Assembly: GCA_017480785.1 (NCBI GenBank)
Contig: JAFURZ010000016.1
Location: forward strand, 62,001 to 126,000
Direction: 5' to 3'
Source of the DNA: Bacteroidales bacterium
GTDB taxonomy: Bacteria > Bacteroidota > Bacteroidia > Bacteroidales > P3
DNA: 64,000 nucleotides
Positions 16,064-25,022 of the stretch are shown here, piece after piece. The translations under genes and the position numbers were made by a program. How positions within the stretch are numbered: position 1 is the first letter of the stretch; each line of letters begins with the position of its first letter. The notes below the pieces were generated by a model that worked only from the letters and a program-made list of their open reading frames with translations, searched no databases and was not told the origin of the DNA.

Positions 16064-16932
16064 TTGGTCGAAATCACCAGGTAGTCGGTATATTTCCAGA
16101 ACTGGGAGGGATTGAGGATGCGCAGGTAGGCTGTAACGGCCTCGTTCTCCTCGTCGGCCACCAACTCATAGCTGTTGTCGGGGTGCTGCGAGATGACGAC
16201 GGCCTTCTTCTTGTTGATGCTGATGGTCGTCACCTTGGTGCGGTCGATTTCGGTGAACATCTCGGTGTTCATGTCGGCCACGGTGCCCTGCTTGCGGCCC
16301 ATGCCGAGGAAGCCGCCGCTCTTGGAGACGATGCCGGCCTCGTTGAGCTCGTTGTAGCTTCCCACAACGAACCAGGCGCGGTTGGCGTCGGCCGTCTGCT
16401 GGGCGATGTACTCGTCCTTCTGCTGGTTCTGGGCCGTCAGGTCGTTGACATTCTGGTTGAGGTCGCGGATGACGACCTTGCTGTTCTCCAGTTCGGCGGT
16501 GAGCTGGGCAATCTGCTGCTCCTGCTGGGCGGCACGCTCCTCCAGACGGGTGATGAAGGCCTCCATATCGGCGGCTTTCTTGTCGAGGGTACCCACCTTC
16601 TGGTTCAACTGGGCAATCTTCTTCTTGTTGTCGGCCATCATGGTCTCGATGGCGCTCATCTGCTCGGCAATCTGCTTCTTCTGGTTCACATTGCCCTCCA
16701 CGTTGTTGCGGCGCAGTTCCTGCACCGTGGAGTACTTGGAGTTAATCATCGAGAGGTTGTCCTCAATCTCGTTCAGCATCACAAAGAGGCTGTCGATTTC
16801 GGCGTCCTTGGTGTCGACGATACTCTGCAGGGAGTCGATTTTGTACTGACGGCTGTCGAGTTCCTTCTGGTTGCACGACGTGAAGTTCATGGTCAACAGG
16901 ACCAAAGCCAGTGTCAAAACGCTTTTCTTCAT
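16060..16932 (-). CDS. Coiled-coil lipoprotein
   Basis: A 290-residue lipoprotein of unknown function. The lipobox NFTSC gives a mature N-terminal Cys at residue 20. Residues about 25-180 are a long heptad-rich coiled coil (KKKIAQLNQKVGTLDKKAADM, EQQIAQLTAELENSKVVIRD). A C-terminal globular part follows from AWFVVGSYNELNEAGI to the end. It heads the operon with ansA and porT-like. An envelope-spanning or scaffolding role is plausible but unproven. Confidence 0.8.
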   Translation of the reverse strand: MKKSVLTLALVLLTMNFTSCNQKELDSRQYKIDSLQSIVDTKDAEIDSLFVMLNEIEDNLSMINSKYSTVQELRRNNVEGNVNQKKQIAEQMSAIETMMADNKKKIAQLNQKVGTLDKKAADMEAFITRLEERAAQQEQQIAQLTAELENSKVVIRDLNQNVNDLTAQNQQKDEYIAQQTADANRAWFVVGSYNELNEAGIVSKSGGFLGMGRKQGTVADMNTEMFTEIDRTKVTTISINKKKAVVISQHPDNSYELVADEENEAVTAYLRILNPSQFWKYTDYLVISTK

Positions 16933-17011
16933 TTTTTATCTCCTTTTCGTTGTTATTTTCTAAAAACATTTTTGGCCTAAACAAGGCAACAGGATAACGC
17001 CGTTCTGCACA

Positions 17012-17019
17012 CAAAAGTA
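17012..17019 (-). promoter_or_regulatory. -7 box before the lipoprotein operon
   Basis: TACTTTTG on the minus strand fits TAnnTTTG, 80 bp upstream of the lipoprotein ATG. No matching -33 TTTG at the expected distance. Confidence 0.4.
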
Positions 17020-17095
17020 TATCGGCATATCGTAAATAATGTTAAAACTGCCTGCACCCCACATCAAGTCGTCCTGATTTACAGCAAAATAAAAA

Positions 17096-17145
17096 GAGTT
17101 TAACTTGAGTTCAACTCGAAATCAAGTTGAACTCAAGTTAAACTC
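17096..17145. repeat. Near-perfect palindrome, relative of the 6963 element
   Basis: Perfect 21-bp arms (17096-17116 and 17125-17145) around an 8-nt centre CGAAATCA. The units AGTTTAACTTG and AGTTCAACTCG are the 6963 units with two transitions. It lies downstream of the T9SS cargo gene and upstream of the lipoprotein operon. An 11-bp string, TGATTTACAGC, lies 10 bp before this palindrome (17075-17085) and 13 bp after the 6963 one (7024-7034). Confidence 0.9.
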
Positions 17146-17180
17146 GAGCAAAACGGCGGTCGAAAAGAGCGACCGAACGG

Positions 17181-19469
17181 CTATTTTTTCACGATGCGGT
17201 AGGTGTTTCCACCGACGCGGAGCATGTAGACACCCGCCTTGAGGTCGGAGGTGCCAAGCTGCCAGCTGTCGGCGGTGACCTGCCAGCTGCCCATGAGGCG
17301 GCCCGTCATGTCGTACAGGGCGGCCTCGCTGCCTTCGGCGCCGCTGATGGTGAGGCGGTCGCTGACGGGGTTGGGATAGAGGCTCACCCCGGCAAGGGCG
17401 ACTTCGTCGACACCGACCGTGCCCTCATGCAGCACGGCCACTCCGTCGAGGTCGAAGCCGGCGCTGTAGCTGGTGGTGGGGAACGGGTCGTTGACCATGT
17501 GGCCGAAGGCGTCGTAGGTGGCATACTGCGGGTCGATGCTGCCGATGGCGTCCACGATGCGCACGTGGGTGACGGCGTTGATGTCGAGGCCGGTGCTGTC
17601 GGCCAGCTCGGCCAGGTCGAACGGGGTGCCGTAGCCGACGCGGTACTTGCCGGCCAGGTTGTTGATATAGGTGGCATCAACACGGCCCGTGCCGCCAATC
17701 TGGCGGGCGGTCTGGGTGAGGCTGGTGGCGGGGAAGCGCACAAAGCGCTCGCCGTCGGAGCTCACCTCGACAAAGGCCAGCTCGAGGAAATAGTCGTCGA
17801 ACGAGTTCTCGAACACGGCAAAGTCGGGGCCGTCACCATTGGCGATGGGTTTGGCGAAGGTGAGGGTTGCCGTGCCGCCGTCGCCAAGGCTGACGACAGC
17901 CATGTTATTGCTCGAGGCGGCGCCGACGGCATCCTGCTCGGTGCCGTAGGTCACCACGGGAGCCTCGGGGTTGGAGAGGTTCTGCGAGCCGCGCACGAGG
18001 GTGCAGGTCGTGGCCCAGGCCTTGATGTCACTGCTGTTGTAGGCGATGGCCTCGCAGCCTTCGGTGCCCACGATGCCGCTGAAGGGGCCGTAGCCGAAGG
18101 GCTGGCTGGCAGCGTGGATGGTCATCGGGTAGACATAAATCTGATTCCAGTAGCCACCCCAGTCTTCAACCCACACACTGTCGACCAACACGCCCGTAGT
18201 TCCGTCGGCCCACTTCTCGAAATCGCCATCGACAAGGGTCTGACCCATGCCCATATCCATCACACCGTTGTTGGTGCTGCCCCACCAGCTGGTGGCCAGG
18301 CGGCGCAGGGTGTCGCCGTTCTCAACAAAAAGGATGTCATCGATGCCATAGCTGCCCGGCACAATGCTGAAGCGCGGGTCGGCGGCGGCGACGGCGTTCA
18401 GCATGTCGGCCACGGTGGCGCTATTGTTCCAACGGTAGCCCCAGGCCAGGGCAGTGTCGGGCCAGTTGACGGCCAGAACGGCCTGGTTGGTACCCTCACC
18501 CACCCAGTACTCGATGGCGCTGGCGGCGATGGTAGCCTCCTCGGGTGCGGGGGCACCGACGGGATGAATGGTCATGGGGTAGGTGTAGGTGTAGTACCAC
18601 ACGCCGCCCCAGTTAGAGCTGTCGGTAACTACACCGGCTGCCGGCTCGGCCCACTTCTCGAAATCGCCGTTGCCGAGCATCTGGCTCATGCCCATGTCGG
18701 TGATGCCGTTGAGCTTGCTCTCCCAGTAGCTGCCCGGCACGCCGCGGAGGGTGTCGCCGGCAGAGAGGACGAAGAGGATGTCACCCAAGCCCCATGAGCC
18801 GGTCTCCCAGCTGAAGCGCGGGTCGGCGGCAGCGATAGCATCCATCACCTGCTGCACGCTGACGCTGTCGGTGCCAAAGCGGTAGCCCCAGGCCAGGGCG
18901 GTGTCGGCCCAGTTGACGGCCAGAACGGCCTCGTTGCTGCCCTCGCCCTCCCAGTAGAGGATGTCGCTGGCGGCGATGGTGGCCTCAACGGGGGTAGGCT
19001 CGGCGGGGGTTGGGTTGGGGTCAGTGGCGGCGACAGCGGTGGTCATGGTGAACATGCAGCTGCCGCTAATCTCCATGATGTCGCCGTTACTCATGGTATA
19101 GCCAGTGTAGCCGACAGTGGCCCACTGCCCATTGACGGTGTAGCACCAATAGTCGTTGTCGGACGTGAGCGTGACACCGTTCTCAGTATAGGTGGCGCTG
19201 GCAACCGTGGCGGTAGACCCGTTATGGAAACGGCTGTCATAGGCTTGAATGCTGTCGATGAGGTCCAAGGCCGATACACTGCCATTCCAGCGTACACCCC
19301 AGGCATAAGCGGTAGGTGTGGTATAGTCGTCCCAAGCAATGACGACAACGGCCTGGTTCGAGCCCGTTCCCACCCAGTACTGGATGTCGGAAGCCGAAAA
19401 ATTAATCGTGGCCGAAGCACTCACAGCGAGCCCCAGCCCCATAATGATTGTCAGTAGTTTTTTTACCAT
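17181..19469 (-). CDS. Cobalamin-regulated T9SS-secreted protein with three repeats
   Basis: A 762-residue exported protein. A signal peptide (MVKKLLTIIMGLGLAVSASA) is followed by three related domains starting near residues 26, 168 and 317. Each opens with S(D/A)I.YW.G.G(S/T)N.AV and has an AWG(V/Y)R(W/F) motif. A separate beta-rich domain (about 473-680; GDGPDFAVFENSFDD, HVRIVDAIGSID) comes next, and a type A T9SS sorting domain (VSLYPNPVSDRLTI ... KAGVYMLRVGG, about 690-762) ends the protein. It lies behind a cobalamin riboswitch with its own promoter, so it is expected to be made when B12 is scarce. Corrinoid capture at the surface is the natural inference, but no btuB, btuF or btuG homologue is adjacent. 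The repeat domain was not identified. Confidence 0.85.
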   Translation of the reverse strand: MVKKLLTIIMGLGLAVSASATINFSASDIQYWVGTGSNQAVVVIAWDDYTTPTAYAWGVRWNGSVSALDLIDSIQAYDSRFHNGSTATVASATYTENGVTLTSDNDYWCYTVNGQWATVGYTGYTMSNGDIMEISGSCMFTMTTAVAATDPNPTPAEPTPVEATIAASDILYWEGEGSNEAVLAVNWADTALAWGYRFGTDSVSVQQVMDAIAAADPRFSWETGSWGLGDILFVLSAGDTLRGVPGSYWESKLNGITDMGMSQMLGNGDFEKWAEPAAGVVTDSSNWGGVWYYTYTYPMTIHPVGAPAPEEATIAASAIEYWVGEGTNQAVLAVNWPDTALAWGYRWNNSATVADMLNAVAAADPRFSIVPGSYGIDDILFVENGDTLRRLATSWWGSTNNGVMDMGMGQTLVDGDFEKWADGTTGVLVDSVWVEDWGGYWNQIYVYPMTIHAASQPFGYGPFSGIVGTEGCEAIAYNSSDIKAWATTCTLVRGSQNLSNPEAPVVTYGTEQDAVGAASSNNMAVVSLGDGGTATLTFAKPIANGDGPDFAVFENSFDDYFLELAFVEVSSDGERFVRFPATSLTQTARQIGGTGRVDATYINNLAGKYRVGYGTPFDLAELADSTGLDINAVTHVRIVDAIGSIDPQYATYDAFGHMVNDPFPTTSYSAGFDLDGVAVLHEGTVGVDEVALAGVSLYPNPVSDRLTISGAEGSEAALYDMTGRLMGSWQVTADSWQLGTSDLKAGVYMLRVGGNTYRIVKK

Positions 19470-19604
19470 ATCGATATTGTTTTTAGTTTGTTAATACTAT
19501 CACACCCAATATCGGCAACGGAAATTTCGGGGAAAAGACCTGCGGCAAATGCAAATCTTCTGTCACCGGATGCTTTTTCCTCGAAAGCGGTACCGATTTT
19601 CACA

Positions 19605-19773
19605 GGTTTGGCAGGTCTTCTGGCTTGCTCTCTTCCACCCTTGTCTTCCCATATACCTATGGCGGCACACAGTGACTTAATCATCTGGGCTTCAGCAATA
19701 GAGCTTACAGCAGCGGGACTGCGCCGGACTCGCACCGGCTTCCCTCTTGGCGCCCTCGTCGGGCGACCAAACC
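19605..19773 (-). promoter_or_regulatory. Cobalamin (B12) riboswitch
   Basis: Read on the minus strand, the leader has the hallmarks of the class: GAGGGAAGCCGGTGCGAGTC, then CCGGCGCAGTCCCGCTGC and TGTAAGCTC, followed by the B12 box AGCCAGAAGACCTGCC. A closing P1 stem pairs GGTTTGG (19767-19773) with CCAAACC (19605-19611). It is 135 nt upstream of the T9SS cargo ATG. No intrinsic terminator is obvious between box and start, so translational control is more likely. Confidence 0.95.
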
Positions 19774-19778
19774 GGCTG

Positions 19779-19809
19779 CAAAAATACCAAATAAAAACAA
19801 CATGGCAAA
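19779..19809 (-). promoter_or_regulatory. Promoter of the B12 riboswitch transcript
   Basis: Minus-strand TTTG (19806-19809), 19 bp, then TATTTTTG (19779-19786). Spacing and both boxes match the Bacteroidetes consensus exactly, and place the transcript start just ahead of the riboswitch P1 stem. Confidence 0.8.
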
Positions 19810-19842
19810 ATAATTTTCATTGGCGGCCGTTATATAAGTATT

Positions 19843-21819
19843 ATGAATGTTTTGATGAACGACTGGGAGTTCCCTCCTTTCGACCAGATACACACCGAGG
19901 ACTATGAGCCTGCTGTGCGCGCCGTCATTGCCGAGGCAGAACGCAACGTGGAGGCCATCGCCACCAATCCCGAAGCGCCTACCTTCGAGAACACCATCGA
20001 AGCCCTCGAGACGGCTTCGCGACGGCTCGACCGCGTGAGTGCCATTATGATGAACCTCAACGAGTGCTGCACCGACGACGGGTTGCAGCAGGTGGTGATG
20101 CGGATGGAGCCCCTCACGACACGCTTCAGCATGCAAGTGGTCACCGACCGACGCCTCTATGAGCGGGTGGAGAAGGTATGGTCGACGGCCACATCGCTGA
20201 CCGCCGAGCAACACACCTTGCTGGAGAATACCCGCAAGAGTTTCCTCCGCCACGGGGTGGCCCTGCCCGACAAAGAGCGCGAACAGTTCAGACACAACGC
20301 CGAAGAGTTGAGCGAGCTGCAGGTGCGTTTCGGACAGAACGCGCTGGCCGACCTCAACGACTGGACGATGCACCTCACCGACGAGGCCGACCTGGAAGGG
20401 TTGCCCGAGGCGGTGCGCAACGATGCCCGCGCGGAGGCCGAAGTCCGCGGGCTCGAGGGATGGGTCTTCACCCTCGCCGCCCCCTCGTATGTCCCCTTTA
20501 TGACCTACAGCAGCCGTCGCGACCTTCGCGAACGCATGTACCGTGCCTATGGCAGCATCGGGGGTCGCGGCAACGAGCACGACAACAACGGGGTGATAAA
20601 CCGCATCGTCGCCTTGCGCGCCGAGCAAGCCCGTCTGCTAGGCTATCCGACCTATTGCGACTACGTGCTCGAGGACCGCATGGTGCAGTCGCTGCCCAAC
20701 CTGCGCCACTTCATGCAGGGACTGAAGGAGGCCGTGCTGCCCGCCGCACGGCACGACCTCGAGGAGATGCAATCCCTCTTTCCGCAATCCACCCTCATGC
20801 CGTGGGACGTGAGCCACCTGTCCGAACAGCTTCGCCGGCGGCGCTACTCGTTCGACAGCGAAGCCCTGCGCCCCTACTTCCCGTTGGAGGCGGTGCGTGA
20901 AGGCATCTTCAGCCTCTACCATCGGCTCTATGGGCTTCGGTTCGAGGAAGACCGCAGCGTGCCCGTCTATCACCCCGACGTGAAGGTGTACCGCGTAAAG
21001 GATGGCGAACGCGAGATGGGCATCCTCTATTTCGACATGCATCCGCGGCCCTCGAAACGCAGCGGGGCCTGGATGACCGAGTTCCGCGGACAGTACGGCA
21101 CGGTGCGGCCGCAGATTCAGGTGGTGTGCAACTTCAGCAAACCAACGGCCGACACCCCTGCCCTGCTACGCTTCAGCGAGGTGGAGACCTTCATGCACGA
21201 GATGGGACACGCCATGCACGGCATGCTCTCCGACGTGCAGTATGAGTCACTGAGCGGCACCAACGTGAAGCGCGACTTTGTGGAGATGCCGTCGCAGGTG
21301 ATGGAGAACTGGTGCTACGAGCCCGAATTCCTGACGACTTTCGCACGCCACTACCAAACAGGGGAGCCTCTGCCCTCCGAGTACATTGAGAAGATACGCG
21401 CTGCACAGAACCACATGGCAGGCTGGCTCTGCCTGCGCCAGCTCAACCTCGGCATGACTGATATCGCATTCCACACCTCGACCTCTTCGGCGCTGCGCGC
21501 CGAAGAGGTCGAGGCCCAGGCCATGACCAACCTCCTGCCGCGGGTGGAGGGCTGCTGCACCGCCACCAACTTCAGCCACATCTTCGGCGGCGGCTACGCC
21601 AGCGGCTACTACGGCTACAAATGGGCCGAAGTGCTCGACGCCGACATCTTCTCCCGTTTCAAGCACGACGGCATCTTCAACACAGAGACCGCCGCCACTT
21701 TCCGCCGCGAGATACTCTCCCGCGGCGGCACAGAACACCCCGCCCTTCTCTTCCGCCGCTTCATGGGCCGTGAGCCCGACCAGCAAGCCCTGTTGAGAAG
21801 GATGAACCTAATCAATTAA
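19843..21819 (+). CDS. M3-family oligopeptidase / peptidyl-dipeptidase
   Basis: Cytoplasmic zinc metallopeptidase of family M3A, related to oligopeptidase A and Dcp, which cleaves short peptides. The 658 residues carry the active site ETFMHEMGHAMHGML (HExxH near residue 451) and the downstream zinc ligand in FVEMPSQVMENW. Conserved YFDMHPRPSKRSGAW and FGGGYASGYYGYKWAEVLD are also present. No signal peptide. It is divergent from the riboswitch gene and followed after 13 bp by rnr in the same direction. Dcp and oligopeptidase A activities cannot be separated from sequence here. Confidence 0.92.
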   Translation: MNVLMNDWEFPPFDQIHTEDYEPAVRAVIAEAERNVEAIATNPEAPTFENTIEALETASRRLDRVSAIMMNLNECCTDDGLQQVVMRMEPLTTRFSMQVVTDRRLYERVEKVWSTATSLTAEQHTLLENTRKSFLRHGVALPDKEREQFRHNAEELSELQVRFGQNALADLNDWTMHLTDEADLEGLPEAVRNDARAEAEVRGLEGWVFTLAAPSYVPFMTYSSRRDLRERMYRAYGSIGGRGNEHDNNGVINRIVALRAEQARLLGYPTYCDYVLEDRMVQSLPNLRHFMQGLKEAVLPAARHDLEEMQSLFPQSTLMPWDVSHLSEQLRRRRYSFDSEALRPYFPLEAVREGIFSLYHRLYGLRFEEDRSVPVYHPDVKVYRVKDGEREMGILYFDMHPRPSKRSGAWMTEFRGQYGTVRPQIQVVCNFSKPTADTPALLRFSEVETFMHEMGHAMHGMLSDVQYESLSGTNVKRDFVEMPSQVMENWCYEPEFLTTFARHYQTGEPLPSEYIEKIRAAQNHMAGWLCLRQLNLGMTDIAFHTSTSSALRAEEVEAQAMTNLLPRVEGCCTATNFSHIFGGGYASGYYGYKWAEVLDADIFSRFKHDGIFNTETAATFRREILSRGGTEHPALLFRRFMGREPDQQALLRRMNLIN

Positions 21820-21832
21820 TACCATCGTAACC

Positions 21833-24130
21833 ATGAACGAACAACTAGCAAAGACAATACTTAAAATCTTCGTCAACAACCCATTCGACGCCTTCAACCA
21901 CAAGCAAATCGCCTCGCGCCTCGGCATCGCCACCAAACGCGACCGGCAGGAGGTGATACGCTGTATGCAAGAACTCTTCGAGCAGAAGCAGCTGGTGGAG
22001 GACGACCACAAAGGGAAATTCAAAATCAACCCCAAGAACATCAACGACGACCTGGTGCCCCATAGCTACATCGTCGGCACCATCGACATGAAACAGGGTG
22101 GCAAGGCATACGTCATACCGCAGCCCGACGAGAGCAACCCCGACGCCACGCCCAGCGAGGACATACAGATAGCCCCCAACAACACCCACCATGCCCTGCA
22201 CGGCGACACGGTGCGGGTGCTCCTCTTCCCCCAACGCAAGATGCACAAGCCCGAGGGACAGGTGGTGGAAATCATCAAGCGAGCCAAGACCCGCTTCGTA
22301 GGCGTGATACAGAAACAGGAGCGCTTCGCCTTCATGGTCAGCGACAGCCGCACCATGCCCGTCGACATCTTCATCCACACCGACGACCTCGGCGGCGCCG
22401 AGAACGGCGAGAAGGTGCTGGTGGAGATGACCGAGTGGCCCGAGCGGATGAACAACCCCGTGGGCAAAGTGATAAAGCGTCTCGGACGGCCGGGCGACAA
22501 CAACGTGGAGATGCAGAGCATCCTGGCCGAATACGACTTCCCCCTCGACTTCCCCGCCGAGGCCGAAGCCGAAGCCAAGAAGATACGCCGTCCCACCAAG
22601 AAGGAGATAGCCTCAAGGCGTGACTTCCGCGATGTGCTCACCTTCACCATCGACCCCGCCGACGCCAAGGATTTCGACGACGCCCTCTCCTACCGCGAGC
22701 TGCCGAATGGTCATGTAGAGGTAGGCGTGCATATCGCCGACGTGAGCTACTACGTCAAACCAGGCTCCGCCATCGACCGTGAGGCCTACGAGCGTGGCAC
22801 CTCGGTCTACCTCGTCGACCGCACCATCCCCATGCTCCCCGAGAAGCTCTGCAACGATGTCTGCTCCCTCCGGCAGGACGAGGACAAGCTCTGCTTCAGC
22901 GTGGTGATGGAAATGGATGCCAAAGCCAAGGTGTTGGGCACCTGGATAGGCAAGACCGTCATCCGCAGCAACCGCCGGATGGCCTACGAGGAAGCTCAGG
23001 AGATTATTGAGAACGGCGAGCAGGCTGACGCAGTCGGGGAAGCAATATTGAAGCTCCACGGATTGGCCTCCATCCTCCGCGCAGCCCGCTACCGCAGCGG
23101 TGCCATCAACTTCGAGAGCCAAGAGGTCAAGTTCCAACTCGACGAGAACGCCCACCCCATCGGTGTCTACATCAAGGAGAGCAAGGAGGCCAACTGGCTC
23201 ATCGAGGAGTTCATGCTTCTGGCCAACAAGACCGTCGCTGAAAGCATCGGCAAGCCCACTCAGAAATCAAAAAACAAAGCTCAGAAATCAAATAAAACCT
23301 TCGTCTACCGCGTCCACGACGAGCCCAACCCCGAGAAACTCAACACCTTCGTCGAGTTTGTCGCCAAGCTGGGCTTCAGCATGAAGGTGGGCAGCCGCAA
23401 GGCCTTGGCCGAGAGTTACAACAACCTCTTCCGCGACATTGCGGGTCGCGGCGAGGAAAACATGATCGACACCATCGCCATCCGCACCATGAGCAAGGCC
23501 TACTACAGCACCGAGAACATCGGCCACTACGGCCTCGCCTTCCCCTACTACACCCACTTCACCTCGCCCATCCGCCGCTACCCCGACCTGATGGTGCACC
23601 GCCTGCTGGAACGCTACCTCGCCGGAGGCGCCTCGGTCAATGCCGACGAGTATGAAGACTACTGCCGCCACTGCTCCGTCATGGAGAAGAAAGCCGCCGA
23701 CGCCGAGCGCACCAGCATCAAGTACAAGCAAGCCGAGTTCCTGGCCGACAAGCTCGGGCAGGTCTTCCCAGCCCTTATCAGCGGCGTCAGCAAATGGGGC
23801 ATCTATGCCGAAATCGAGGGCAACAAGTGCGAGGGCATGATACCCATCGGCAGCCTCAAGGACGACTACTACATGCTCGACGAAGACAACTACCAGGTCA
23901 TCGGCCGCCGCCACGGCCGCACCTACAAGCTCGGCTACCCCGTCAACATCCGCGTCCGCCGCGTCGACATGCTCAAGAAGCAAATCGACTTCGAACTCGT
24001 CGAGGATGAGGACACAAAAGCTCCCGCCAAGGGTGGCAAGAGCCGCGACCGCCGTCCTGCCGAGCAGGTAAAGCCCACCAAAGGCAAAGCCCAATCACGC
24101 CGCAAAGGCAAGAAACAGAAAGGCAAATAG
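21833..24130 (+). CDS. rnr: Ribonuclease R
   Basis: Processive 3'-5' exoribonuclease for structured RNA. The 765 residues have an N-terminal helix-turn-helix, cold-shock domains, and the RNB catalytic core with DPADAKDFDDALSYREL near residue 277 (the Asp cluster that binds Mg2+). TSPIRRYPDLMVHRLLERYL near 578, an S1 domain (ISGVSKWGIYAEIEG...) and a Lys/Arg-rich tail follow. A variable lysine-rich stretch near residues 475-488 is encoded by two copies of CTCAGAAATCAAA. It is followed by a hairpin terminator at 24159. Confidence 0.96.
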   Translation: MNEQLAKTILKIFVNNPFDAFNHKQIASRLGIATKRDRQEVIRCMQELFEQKQLVEDDHKGKFKINPKNINDDLVPHSYIVGTIDMKQGGKAYVIPQPDESNPDATPSEDIQIAPNNTHHALHGDTVRVLLFPQRKMHKPEGQVVEIIKRAKTRFVGVIQKQERFAFMVSDSRTMPVDIFIHTDDLGGAENGEKVLVEMTEWPERMNNPVGKVIKRLGRPGDNNVEMQSILAEYDFPLDFPAEAEAEAKKIRRPTKKEIASRRDFRDVLTFTIDPADAKDFDDALSYRELPNGHVEVGVHIADVSYYVKPGSAIDREAYERGTSVYLVDRTIPMLPEKLCNDVCSLRQDEDKLCFSVVMEMDAKAKVLGTWIGKTVIRSNRRMAYEEAQEIIENGEQADAVGEAILKLHGLASILRAARYRSGAINFESQEVKFQLDENAHPIGVYIKESKEANWLIEEFMLLANKTVAESIGKPTQKSKNKAQKSNKTFVYRVHDEPNPEKLNTFVEFVAKLGFSMKVGSRKALAESYNNLFRDIAGRGEENMIDTIAIRTMSKAYYSTENIGHYGLAFPYYTHFTSPIRRYPDLMVHRLLERYLAGGASVNADEYEDYCRHCSVMEKKAADAERTSIKYKQAEFLADKLGQVFPALISGVSKWGIYAEIEGNKCEGMIPIGSLKDDYYMLDEDNYQVIGRRHGRTYKLGYPVNIRVRRVDMLKKQIDFELVEDEDTKAPAKGGKSRDRRPAEQVKPTKGKAQSRRKGKKQKGK

Positions 24131-24158
24131 ACCCGCCAAGACACCTGCCGAGAGCCTT

Positions 24159-24187
24159 GCCTCCCGTGGTTTTTTGCCACTGGAGGC
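24159..24187 (+). terminator. Terminator-like hairpin after rnr
   Basis: GCCTCCCGTGG and CCACTGGAGGC pair with one mismatch around a T-rich loop, followed by ATTTTCTTTTT. It separates rnr from the toxin-antitoxin promoter. Confidence 0.7.
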
Positions 24188-24195
24188 ATTTTCTT

Positions 24196-24226
24196 TTTGC
24201 CGTATGGAAAAAAAAATGTACTTTTG
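24196..24226 (+). promoter_or_regulatory. Promoter of the MntA/HepT pair
   Basis: TTTG at 24196-24199, 19 bp, then TACTTTTG at 24219-24226: a full match to the Bacteroidetes consensus, 27 bp before the mntA ATG. Confidence 0.75.
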
Positions 24227-24253
24227 CAAATTGAAATCAAAGCATAACATGCC

Positions 24254-24553
24254 ATGAGCACGGAAGCAATGACGAAGATAATAGCCGACTATTTCAAGAC
24301 ACAACCCGTCCTGAAAGCATGGTTGTTTGGCTCTTTCGCCCGCGGTGAGGAAACACCGAAAAGCGATGTGGATATACTTGTAGAATTTGATCACGGACGT
24401 CCCATCGGGCTGCTTCGTTACGCTGGAATGTGGCGCGAGATAGAGGAACTTGTCGGACGTAAAGTCGATTTAGTTGAGGAAGGTACGCTGATGCCATTCG
24501 CCGCGGAATCAGCGAACCGCGATAAACAACTTTTTTATGAGAGAGCACAGTAG
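24254..24553 (+). CDS. mntA: MntA-type minimal nucleotidyltransferase antitoxin
   Basis: A 99-residue minimal nucleotidyltransferase. The motif WLFGSFARGEETPKSDVDIL (GS-x10-DxD, near residues 25-43) is the polymerase-beta-type metal site. In HEPN/MNT pairs this protein AMPylates a tyrosine of the HepT RNase to neutralise it. It overlaps hepT by 17 bp, as usual for this system, and has its own promoter. Chromosomal stability, phage defence or mere selfish maintenance are all possible roles. Confidence 0.9.
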   Translation: MSTEAMTKIIADYFKTQPVLKAWLFGSFARGEETPKSDVDILVEFDHGRPIGLLRYAGMWREIEELVGRKVDLVEEGTLMPFAAESANRDKQLFYERAQ

Positions 24554-24896
24554 AGACATCGAACGACTACAACATATTGTCGACAGCATTGCCCATATCG
24601 AGGACTTCCTTCGCGGGCGGGCCATCGAGCAGATGAAGGACGATGTGATGTGCTACCACGCTGTGGTGTATAATATTATGATTATCGGCGAGGCCGCCAA
24701 CATGCTGACCAAGGAATTCCGTGAGAGCCACACGGAAATCCCTTGGCGGCAGATAATAGATATGCGCAATGTACTGGTACACGGCTACTACAACACAAGT
24801 CCTCTCTTTGTATGGGAAACATACACCAACGACCTACCCTTCCTGAAAGAACAGGTGAAAAAATACATAGTGGAACTATCGGATAATGGTAAATAA
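24537..24896 (+). CDS. hepT: HepT-type HEPN toxin (DUF86)
   Basis: A 119-residue all-helical HEPN ribonuclease. The diagnostic catalytic motif R-x4-H-x-Y is intact as RNVLVHGYY near residue 79: Arg and His for RNA cleavage, Tyr as the target of MntA AMPylation. NIMIIGEAANMLTKEFRE is typical of DUF86. The start lies inside mntA. An intact motif suggests a functional toxin. The following 126 bp to the CoiA-like gene are AT-rich and hold nothing recognised. Confidence 0.9.
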   Translation: MREHSRDIERLQHIVDSIAHIEDFLRGRAIEQMKDDVMCYHAVVYNIMIIGEAANMLTKEFRESHTEIPWRQIIDMRNVLVHGYYNTSPLFVWETYTNDLPFLKEQVKKYIVELSDNGK

Positions 24897-25022
24897 CATA
24901 TTATGCATTTTACTCAAGTGAAACGGGGAAAAATGGCATAAACAAAAAGAATAGTATAGACATAAAGACATATTGAAGCGTAGAATAACTTTACACCAAT
25001 CTTCCATATTTACAAACAGATT

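Noticed and set aside
19470..19604. Intrinsic terminator in the riboswitch leader
   Set aside because: No stem followed by a T-tract was found on the minus strand; control at translation is more likely.
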